Assembly: GCA_020431135.1 (NCBI GenBank)
Contig: JAGQIT010000711.1
Span: 1 to 13,750 of the forward strand
DNA length: 13,750 nt
Source of the DNA: Myxococcales bacterium
GTDB taxonomy: Bacteria > Myxococcota_A > Polyangia > Nannocystales > Nannocystaceae
Reading direction: 5' to 3'
Shown piece by piece: positions 8,001-13,750 of this stretch. The position numbers were made by a program, and so were the translations under genes. Every line of letters begins with the position of its first letter. The stretch's first letter is position 1. Under the pieces are notes generated by a model. That model was not told the DNA's origin. It saw only the letters and a program-made list of their open reading frames with translations, and did no database searches.

Positions 8001-10725
8001 CGAGCGCCTGATCCGCCTGCGCGCCGGGGCGCTGCCGCCGGCCGTCGCCGACGTCGCCGGCGTCGATGAATTCCTCGCGGGCGAGGCCGACAGCGTCGCC
8101 GGCCTCGCGGTCGTCGGCCCGCTCGTTCTCGAGGTCACCCTCAAGGCGGCGCTGCCGATCTACCCGGTGCTCCTCGCGACTCCGGCGGCGGCGATCGCCC
8201 GGATCTCCGCCGAGGCGGCCTCCGACGGGCATCTGGCGGCAGGGACAGGTCCTTTCAAGCTGGCGAGCCTCGGCGTGCGGTCGACGGTGATCGAGCGCTG
8301 GGACGACTACTGGCGCCAGCCGCCGGCGCTCCTCGACGCGATCGAATTCCGCTTCGTCGAGACCGCGCGGGCGATGGCCCAGGGGCTGCGGACCCGCGAG
8401 CTCGACATCATCCGGGTGCTCAGCGCCGAGGACCTCGACGACGAGGTCGGCGGCCCAGGCTCGCTCGGCGCCTCGGTCGAGGGCCCGGTCAAGATGACCT
8501 ACTTCGCCCTCTTCAACGCCAACAGCGGGCCCTTGAGCCGGCGCCGCGAGGTCCGCCTGGCGCTGTCGCAGGTCGTCCCCGTCCAGGAGCTGGTCTGGCA
8601 GGAGCTCGGCCGCTTCGGGGTCCCGGCGGCGGGGCTGATCCCGTCGGGGATCCTCGGCTACGACCCGGGGCGCCGGCGGCCGCGGCTGACCGTCGACGAG
8701 GCCCGCGACCTCCTGATCAGCGCCGGCGTCACCGCCAAGGCGACCCTGCGCGTCCTCGTCTTCCCGGTGATCGTCGAGCGCTACGGCTCGTTCTTCGACG
8801 CGGTCTGCGAGCGCTGGGCGGCGCTCGGCCTCGACATCGAGGTGCTCCGCCTCGACATGGGGACCTTCATCGCCACCGGCGTGATCCCGGATGGGGTCGA
8901 CGTCGTCGTCCTCCGCTGGGGCGCCGACTACGACGACCCGGACGACTTCACCCACGGCCACTTCCACACGGCGAGCGGCCGCTGGCGCGAGGTCTTCTCG
9001 TCCCCCGAGGCCGACGTGCTCCTCGAGCGCGGGCGCAGCGACGGCGAGCCGGCGGTGCGCGAGCGCTGCTACCGCGAGTTCGAGAACCTCCTCGAGCGCG
9101 AGGGCGCGGTGCTCCCCCTCTTCCACGCCGTCGACAGCCGCGTCGCCGGCCCCGACGTCCACGGCATGCGTCTGCGCGGCAGCCAGCCCTTCGTCAACTA
9201 CGCCGAGATCAGCCGCGACGCGACCCGGCGTCGGCGCAGCGAGCCGAAGGCGGCGGTCCTCCGCGTGCCGATGCGCGGCCTCGTCAGCACGCTGGATCCG
9301 ATCCGCGGCGGCTACGCGGAGTGCCACGAGGCGCTGTCGACGGTCTTCGAGTCGCTGACGCGGCGGGTCGGCGGCGCCCAGATCGTCCCCTGGCTCGCGG
9401 AGTCGGTGGAGGCGGTCGACGGCGGCCTCCTCTACCGCATCCGCCTGCGCCGTGACATCACCTTCCACGACGGCCGGCGCCTGACCGCCCGCGACGTGCG
9501 CTACTCCTTCGAGCGGATGCTCCGCCGCGCCGACGCGACCAGCCGCTGGCTCTACGCGCCGATCGTCGGCGCCCAGGCGATGCTCACGGGCGAGGCGACG
9601 GAGCTCACGGGCCTCCACGTCCGCTCCGATCACGAGCTGACCATCGAGCTCGTCCGCCCGCTGATGTACTTCCCGGGGATGCTCTCGCACAGCGTCTGCG
9701 CGATCATCCCCGAGGGCGCCGATCAGCGCGGCGATCGCTGGACCGAGAGCCCGATCGGCACCGGCCCCTTCCGCGTCGTCCACTTCGATCCCGGCCGCCG
9801 CCTCGAGCTCGAGCGGGCGCCGAGCTACTGGCGACCTGGCCTCCCGCGCAGCCGCGCGCTCGTCTTCCACTTCGGCGCGTCGCCGGCGGAGATCCGCAGC
9901 GGCTTCGAGGCGGGGCGCTTCTCGATCGCCGGCGAGATGGTCCCCGAGGACGTCGAGGCGCTGCGCCGCGATCCGGTCTACGCCTCCGGCTACCGCGAGA
10001 ACCCGTCGTTCGCCACCTACTTCATCGCCTGCAACGTCCACCGCGGGCCGCTGGCCGACCGCGCGCTCCGCCGGCAGATCGCCGAGGCGATCGATCGCCC
10101 GCGCCTCGCCCGGCAGACGCTCGGCCGCCTGGTCAAGCCGGCGCAGGGGCTGATCCCGCCGGGGCTCCTCGGCTACGAGGCGGAGACCGGGAGCTCGGTC
10201 GCGCCCGTCGACACGCCGCAGGCTGGCCTCCGGGACATCGAGCTCAATTGCCTGGTCCACTCGGTCTTCCTCAGCGAGTACCGCGCCTACTTCCGCCGCC
10301 TGTGCGAGACGCTGGCCGTGCTCGGCATCCGCCTCAAGGTCCTCGAGGGCTACCACAACCTCTACGACCTCCCCGAGCCCGAGAAGAAGCTCGACCTGAC
10401 GATCACGCGGTGGTTCGGCGACTTCCCCGACGCCCACACCTTCTGCGGGACGCTGCACACGCGCGAGGGGGTCTTCGGGCCGCTCGTCGGCTCCGAGCGC
10501 TTCGACAAGCTCCTCGAGAAGGGGCAGGTGACGGCCGACCCGCAGGCGAGGCACGCGATCTACCGCCAGATCGACGAGCTGATCGCCGACGAGGCGTGCA
10601 TCATCCCGCTCTTCCACCCGCAGACCTACCGCTTCGCCCGCCCCGAGGTCGAGGGGCTCGCGGTCTCGCACGACGGGCCGGTGGTCGCCTACGAGGAGCT
10701 CTCGCTCCGCGGCGACGAGGGCTGA
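5098..10725 (+). CDS. Ser/Thr kinase - AAA ATPase - TPR-like - double SBP family 5 fusion protein
   Basis: Predicted 1875-residue cytoplasmic signalling protein. The kinase domain spans about 10-270: Gly-rich loop GQGGMG (17-22), Lys39, Glu58, HRDIKPEN (130-137), DFG (153-155), SPE (179-181). It keeps all catalytic residues and should be active. A linker leads to an ATPase domain at about 297-560, with Walker A GDVGVGKS (326-333) and Walker B-like LVLVFEDLH (451-459). A helical TPR-like region runs to about 870. Then come two solute-binding-protein family 5 (OppA/DppA-like) domains at about 881-1375 and 1381-1870. Each shows the family hallmarks: HDGHVLEAADV with GTGPFKL, and HDGRRLTARDV with GTGPFRV. 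No signal peptide or membrane helix is visible, so the ligand-binding domains seem to be inside the cell. ATG 5098 is chosen because the kinase fold starts right there; a GTG at 5071 is possible and neither has a clear Shine-Dalgarno sequence. Confidence 0.9.
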   Translation: MIGDKLANRYQVLAEVGQGGMGVVYRARDLVLGREVAIKVIASAGNVSDQTEQRFRGEAQTIAQLDHPSIISIYDFGRHRGSFFYVMPMIEGVSLAELIRKGSLSVGEILEIGTAVAEALAYTHARDIVHRDIKPENVMVTREGGSLRVTVMDFGLAKSANDEPLTKTGILIGTVTYLSPEQVGGRVADALSDIYSLGTVLYECLAGEPPFVGETQAVLYRIVHEYPRRLEERGIAVDDDLQALIMSCLHKVPGDRPASMKAIGRTLRQLRMRHETGDIGEVTKISAPLKTSSASPFVGRQAELGELQQRLNRTIAGEGQFVVVGGDVGVGKSRLLGELEALARARGIAVLHGNLAEQVGAFPYFGFCEVMVDFFKNRASTSDGMPLPDLSDLAPDLIALFPTLGEIEALRESAGEAPKAADAGGRTPENRIQLFETLARALVRLAATGPLVLVFEDLHAADASIEALNYIVRRLAATPALIVATYRTTEVDRAHPLTRLIDELRGSKRFALLGLGPLAKTEHRQLLTALFGETPISDAIAERFFEATEGNPFFTKEVVRALLRDEKETADALVMLGPSHLSSALPGTIQQAIDRRVSRLPDELREVLGVAAVLGRSFDARDLERLVRDVDDLDEALDRLIDEGLLEEERQSRGDRLSFVSGVVREVLYAQIPRRRRRNLHRKYAKQLENRYSGRLERVYAQLLHHYAEGDVPERSVYYGIRAAKHSLDSFSPDEAIRAGRTALEFLDEEWEGEPAAVGEVHELLARAYAMNGDLDSALRESEAAIACFSRLKVAEAEVRALLFAARTAWQARRTDDTRRWVDLGIGAARGAEQPEALGQLLALAGTLAGLRGDNDLASEYLREAEVLDRKPAGEGARPTSGGRVVVALASPSVACEPAALQTQEDAEVLANVFETLLNTDEEGHLHPGLAEHWEPGADDRAFRFTLRAGVRFHDGHVLEAADVVASLERLIRLRAGALPPAVADVAGVDEFLAGEADSVAGLAVVGPLVLEVTLKAALPIYPVLLATPAAAIARISAEAASDGHLAAGTGPFKLASLGVRSTVIERWDDYWRQPPALLDAIEFRFVETARAMAQGLRTRELDIIRVLSAEDLDDEVGGPGSLGASVEGPVKMTYFALFNANSGPLSRRREVRLALSQVVPVQELVWQELGRFGVPAAGLIPSGILGYDPGRRRPRLTVDEARDLLISAGVTAKATLRVLVFPVIVERYGSFFDAVCERWAALGLDIEVLRLDMGTFIATGVIPDGVDVVVLRWGADYDDPDDFTHGHFHTASGRWREVFSSPEADVLLERGRSDGEPAVRERCYREFENLLEREGAVLPLFHAVDSRVAGPDVHGMRLRGSQPFVNYAEISRDATRRRRSEPKAAVLRVPMRGLVSTLDPIRGGYAECHEALSTVFESLTRRVGGAQIVPWLAESVEAVDGGLLYRIRLRRDITFHDGRRLTARDVRYSFERMLRRADATSRWLYAPIVGAQAMLTGEATELTGLHVRSDHELTIELVRPLMYFPGMLSHSVCAIIPEGADQRGDRWTESPIGTGPFRVVHFDPGRRLELERAPSYWRPGLPRSRALVFHFGASPAEIRSGFEAGRFSIAGEMVPEDVEALRRDPVYASGYRENPSFATYFIACNVHRGPLADRALRRQIAEAIDRPRLARQTLGRLVKPAQGLIPPGLLGYEAETGSSVAPVDTPQAGLRDIELNCLVHSVFLSEYRAYFRRLCETLAVLGIRLKVLEGYHNLYDLPEPEKKLDLTITRWFGDFPDAHTFCGTLHTREGVFGPLVGSERFDKLLEKGQVTADPQARHAIYRQIDELIADEACIIPLFHPQTYRFARPEVEGLAVSHDGPVVAYEELSLRGDEG

Positions 10726-10835
10726 GCCGCTGTTGAGCGCCCGCGCCGAGCGCGACGCGGCCTCGCGCGCAAGATGGCGCATCGGCCAGGTGTTGTGGTC
10801 CACGTCGCCGCTGTCAGCCGCGAGCGCGCGGCAGC

Positions 10836-10850
10836 GCGGCGATGCGCCGC
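10836..10850. other. Short perfect GC hairpin (6-bp stem, 3-base loop)
   Basis: GCGGCG-ATG-CGCCGC lies in the 212-base gap (10726-10937) between the kinase-fusion stop and the next gene. No T-run follows, so it is not a classic intrinsic terminator. Part of it, GCGATGCG, recurs at 10873-10880. No promoter stands out elsewhere in this gap. Confidence 0.25.
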
Positions 10851-10891
10851 TCGACGGCCACCCCCGCGGCGGGCGATGCGGAGCGCCCGGG

Positions 10892-10920
10892 GGCTGTTCC
10901 CGCGTACAGCCAGCCCCTTT
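10892..10920 (+). terminator. Weak stem-loop followed by TTT
   Basis: GGCTGT (10892-10897) pairs with ACAGCC (10906-10911) around an 8-base loop. It is followed by AGCCCC, which can alternatively pair with GGGGCT at 10890-10895, and then TTT. It lies 167 bases after the kinase-fusion stop and ends 17 bases before the next ATG. It could be a weak terminator or a leader structure of the downstream gene; the T-run is short. Confidence 0.25.
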
Positions 10921-10925
10921 CGTGC

Positions 10926-10930
10926 GAAGG
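10926..10930 (+). promoter_or_regulatory. Shine-Dalgarno sequence GAAGG
   Basis: GAAGG is followed by TGACGCC and then the ATG at 10938, seven bases of spacing. This is the best ribosome binding site near the 5' end of this open frame and fixes the start of the vWA-like protein. Confidence 0.65.
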
Positions 10931-10937
10931 TGACGCC

Positions 10938-13750
10938 ATGCAGCCCCGCCTCGACCTCGGCGCCCAGGCCGTCGTGCCCCTTGAGTGGGAGTTCGATGAG
11001 ATCCGCGACGTCCTCCGCCTGTGCCTGATCAACTGCGACGAGTCGTACAGCATGGACGGCTCGATACACCGCAACGCGGAGCTCTTCGACGCCGTCGCCG
11101 CGCTCCTCGATCGCCGCTTCGACATGGTGATCGTCCACGGCTTCGCCTCCGACAGCACCTACCGCGTGTTCACGACGCCGGCCGCGGGCGGCGTCGCTGA
11201 GTGCCTGCGCCACCCCTCGCTGCAGTACAAGGTCTGCGCCGACGGGCGGCAGGTGAGCGCCGAGGCGCACGCGTACCTCAGGGGGCGAGACCCGTGGGGC
11301 ACCACCGATCCGCGCACGCACCCCGAGTTCCTGCGGTCGCTGGCCGACACCCTCGACGGGCACGCGGGCACGGTGGACCTGGTGGTCGCGAGCTCGTCCG
11401 ACGGGGGCTTCAACAACAGCGCGCGCCAGGGGGCGATCCGCGACCAGATGCTCCGGATCACCGCGCGCTGCCGCTGCATCCTCACCGCCAACCTGCTCGT
11501 GGGGTCGTACGGCAGCCCGGAGGCGCTGCTCTTCTTCACGGGCGACGCCGAGGCCTTCGACGGCCGGCTGCTCTTCTCGACGGCGAACGGCGAGCGCGCG
11601 GGTGTTCTCGACTTCGACCGCTTCGATCCCAAGAGCGTCGACGTGGGCGCGGGGGAGGGCGCTGAGCACCTGACGGTGCAGCCGGCGACGCCGCTCTTCA
11701 GCGCCGACGCCGAGCGCACCGAGGCGCAGATCTACTGGCCTACGGGACAGACCCCGCCGGAGCGGATCACGGTGCGGCGCCACCAGCCGCAGCCGGGCGG
11801 GCGCGAGCTGGTCATGAGGGCGGAGGCGGCGGTCGAGCCCGAGCCCGTCACCATCGACCACAACGCCAAGGCCGTCTTCACGCTGATCGCCAAGCTCTTC
11901 ACCGACAACCCGTACCTGCGCGAGGCCTCGCGGGCGTCGCTCAACGCGGTGCTCGGGCAGCTCGAGGGGCTGCAGGGCACGCGGCGCAGGGTGGTCGCGC
12001 GGATCACCGCGCAGCCCGGCGAGATGGACCGGATCCACGGGCTCGAGGCGCAGCTGCGCAGCAACACGGAGGCCTTCGCCGCGGCCCGCCGCGACGCCGC
12101 CGGCCTGCGCGACCTGAGCGCGCGGATAGGCGCCCTCAACAACGCCCGCCGCCTGATCAAGGAGGCGCTGCGCGAGGCCACGGAGATCCAGGAGCAGGCG
12201 GCGCTCGAGCGCGAGGAGGCCTACATGCGCGGGCACCCCGATCACTGGGTGGTCTGGCTGGGGCCCGTGCTCGAGGTCATCGGCGGTCAGCTCGAGGCGA
12301 CCCAAAGGGACGTCGGCGACGCGATGGCCCACCTGTCGACGCGCATCCGCACCAAGAAGAGCCGCGAGGACGGCCAGCAGCGCGCCGCCGATCGCTACAT
12401 CGACAAGCTCCTCGCGCGCAGCCGGGCGCGCCACGACGTCGGCGCGCGCAAGCGGGCCCGCTTCGGCGACGACGTGGCCCTTGAGTCACCCGGGGAGTGG
12501 CTGACGACGCCGTGCCCGATCACCGGCGCGGCGCCGGGGGGCGGCGAGATCTTCGGCCTCCCCTTCGTCGCCGATCGCCGCGACATCACCTCGGGGAACC
12601 TGAGCTCCGGGGCGCAGAACGTCGACCGCATGCCGGTCGCCCGCGACGCGCTGCTGTCGATGGCGGCGATCCGCAACCTGATGTGGGCGCCGCAGAACGG
12701 GCAGATGGCCGCGCCCTACGTGACGGCCAACGGGGTGTACAACGCGGCGATCCCCGTGCTCCTCGGCGCGGCCAAGCCGTCGACGCTGCACGCCCTCGAG
12801 CGGGCGATCGGCTGGCTGTGCACCGGCACCTCGGCCTTCGAGCCGCCGATGGCCGAGGCGATCCCCGCCGCGCTGGTGGCGATCCTCGGTGCGCCCGGAG
12901 CCGACGACGCGGCGCCCGACCGCGGGCTCGCGCCCTTGACCCGCGGCGAGCAGGCGCACGCGCTGCTGCGGACCACGGCGCTCCTCCGTCACCTCCGCAG
13001 CTACCCCTACGTCGCCAACACGGCGACGCTCGACGAGTCGGGGACGAAGCTGCCGCTGACCGAGGTGTGGAGCCGCAACCTCATCGACATGGGCGACGGC
13101 GCGAGCACCCGCAACGCGGGCTGCGCCGCGGCCGTGTTCGCCCGCGCCGTCGGAGCGGAGGGCTTCGACGTCGCCCTCGTCGCCCGCGGCCTCTTCGCCT
13201 GGTGCTGCCGCAACGTCGCCCGCAGCGTCCTCGGGGCGACGGACGGCGAGGCGGACGGCGACGGCGGCCTCGAGGGCCTCCTGCGCCTGGCGGCGCTGAT
13301 GCACCTCGACGTCGCCCTCGAGGAGGAGGGCGCGGAGGAGCCGTTGGCGACGCACGCGGACGGCCGCGCCCGCGGGGACGGCCTGCTCCTCGACGCCGGG
13401 GCGCTCGCCGAGATCCTCGGCCCCGAGCACCTCTACCTGGAGCTGCAGGACGTCGGCTTCGACGGCGAGGCCGAGGCGAACGAGCGCGCCCGCGCGCTGG
13501 CCCGCGACTTCGGCCTGAAGACCGTGGTGACCAACAACGTCCACTACCTCAAGGCCGAGGACGCCCCGGTCCTCGACCTGCTCCAGTGCATCGGCAGCGG
13601 CACCTCCCTGCACGATGTCAACCGCCGCCGCCCGGCCACCGACCAGCTCTACCTCAAGGACGAGGCCGAGATGCGGGCGCTCTTCCCGGACGACGGGGCC
13701 GCCCTGGACCGCACGGTGGAGCTCGCCGAGCGCTGCCACTTCAAGTTCGA
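10938..13750 (+). CDS. vWA-like protein continuing in frame into a DnaE PHP-region segment (3' end outside window)
   Basis: The frame is open from ATG 10938 to the window end, 937 residues without a stop. Residues about 24-225 look like a von Willebrand A domain. A hydrophobic strand ends in DESYS (34-38, the DxSxS metal-site motif), followed by TT at 122-123 and SSSDGG (152-157) as candidate remaining metal-site residues. About 310-500 is helical and charged, possibly coiled coil. About 520-560 carries a CPITG motif, LPFVADRRDI and SGNL, part of a domain I do not recognise that may extend to about 760. From about residue 811 the sequence matches the DNA polymerase III alpha subunit: LGPEHLYLELQD, TNNVHYLKAEDA, LLQCIGSGTSLHD, YLKDEAEMRALF and ELAERCHF. 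The usual N-terminal half of the PHP domain (HxH motif, TDHG) is missing. It is a real fusion, a recombinant gene or an assembly join. Confidence 0.75.
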   Translation, partial: MQPRLDLGAQAVVPLEWEFDEIRDVLRLCLINCDESYSMDGSIHRNAELFDAVAALLDRRFDMVIVHGFASDSTYRVFTTPAAGGVAECLRHPSLQYKVCADGRQVSAEAHAYLRGRDPWGTTDPRTHPEFLRSLADTLDGHAGTVDLVVASSSDGGFNNSARQGAIRDQMLRITARCRCILTANLLVGSYGSPEALLFFTGDAEAFDGRLLFSTANGERAGVLDFDRFDPKSVDVGAGEGAEHLTVQPATPLFSADAERTEAQIYWPTGQTPPERITVRRHQPQPGGRELVMRAEAAVEPEPVTIDHNAKAVFTLIAKLFTDNPYLREASRASLNAVLGQLEGLQGTRRRVVARITAQPGEMDRIHGLEAQLRSNTEAFAAARRDAAGLRDLSARIGALNNARRLIKEALREATEIQEQAALEREEAYMRGHPDHWVVWLGPVLEVIGGQLEATQRDVGDAMAHLSTRIRTKKSREDGQQRAADRYIDKLLARSRARHDVGARKRARFGDDVALESPGEWLTTPCPITGAAPGGGEIFGLPFVADRRDITSGNLSSGAQNVDRMPVARDALLSMAAIRNLMWAPQNGQMAAPYVTANGVYNAAIPVLLGAAKPSTLHALERAIGWLCTGTSAFEPPMAEAIPAALVAILGAPGADDAAPDRGLAPLTRGEQAHALLRTTALLRHLRSYPYVANTATLDESGTKLPLTEVWSRNLIDMGDGASTRNAGCAAAVFARAVGAEGFDVALVARGLFAWCCRNVARSVLGATDGEADGDGGLEGLLRLAALMHLDVALEEEGAEEPLATHADGRARGDGLLLDAGALAEILGPEHLYLELQDVGFDGEAEANERARALARDFGLKTVVTNNVHYLKAEDAPVLDLLQCIGSGTSLHDVNRRRPATDQLYLKDEAEMRALFPDDGAALDRTVELAERCHFKF
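13368..13750 (+). other. DnaE-like segment (second half of PHP region) within the vWA reading frame
   Basis: Residues 811-937 of the vWA-like frame align by eye with DnaE from just before the FG-x-x-x-x-YLEL motif, through the TND-x-HYL motif (here TNNVHYL, Asn for Asp), to the YLK-x-x-EEM and AERC motifs that precede the polymerase palm. Upstream of about 13368 no DnaE likeness is visible. The polymerase core would lie past the window end if present. Confidence 0.75.

Noticed and set aside
4702..10803. Minus-strand frame of about 6.1 kb without stops opposite the kinase fusion
   Set aside because: Its translation is low-complexity (runs of Ala/Arg/Asp/Glu/Val/Leu, LADRVEE-like) with no domain motifs. 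It arises because the sense gene uses G/C-ending codons that avoid stops in the antisense frame.
10689..12434. Minus-strand 581-residue frame opposite the vWA region
   Set aside because: Low-complexity Arg/Ala/Gly/Leu translation with no motifs; the plus frame with a good ribosome binding site and DxSxS motif is preferred.
12513..12527. CPITG motif as a possible U-box/RING domain
   Set aside because: Only the CPIT core resembles U-box proteins; the following sequence lacks the usual spacing and conserved residues.
12486..13739. Minus-strand 417-residue frame opposite the vWA/DnaE gene
   Set aside because: Same antisense artefact; the plus strand there carries recognisable DnaE motifs.

Overview
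The window is very GC-rich, with dense coding in G/C-ending codons. It looks like chromosomal DNA of a myxobacterium. The best guess is the Nannocystaceae side of Myxococcota, because the two lipoproteins pair a long Ser/Thr/Gly linker with a Cys-rich domain and a very large Ser/Thr kinase fusion lies nearby. The taxonomic call is inference from style; no marker gene is complete here.

Layout. (1) At 1-795 (+) is the C-terminal part of a HEAT-repeat protein that began before the window. (2) A 165-base gap holding an AT-rich island is followed by two tandem paralogous lipoproteins (961-1932 and about 1948-2880, +), each with 28 matching cysteines in the mature domain. (3) On the opposite strand, convergent with them, are an unrecognised 397-residue protein (4081 to 2888) and upstream of it a START-like/DUF2505-type protein (4721 to 4218). 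(4) A 376-base divergent intergenic region with a perfect 14-bp palindrome leads to the centrepiece (5098-10725, +). This is a 1875-residue protein that reads Ser/Thr kinase, AAA-type ATPase, helical TPR-like region, then two complete solute-binding-protein family 5 domains, with no visible membrane segment. (5) After a 212-base gap a gene starts at 10938 (+) and stays open to the window end. It has an N-terminal von Willebrand A-like domain with a DxSxS motif, a helical middle, an unrecognised domain with a CPITG motif, and then, in the same reading frame, a segment that reads as the second half of the PHP region of the replicative DNA polymerase III alpha subunit (DnaE). The first half of the PHP domain is absent from the window.

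How the genes might work together. The kinase fusion reads as a self-contained cytoplasmic sensor: two ligand-binding modules of the oligopeptide/nickel-binding type, an ATPase/TPR regulatory core, and a kinase output. The divergent START-like gene could share its regulatory region, which is inference. The two lipoproteins form a surface-exposed tandem pair. The vWA/DnaE reading frame is the most surprising item. It is either a real fusion, a recombination product, or an assembly join, and only sequence beyond the window or read mapping can decide. No RNA genes, CRISPR arrays, insertion sequences or phage genes were seen.
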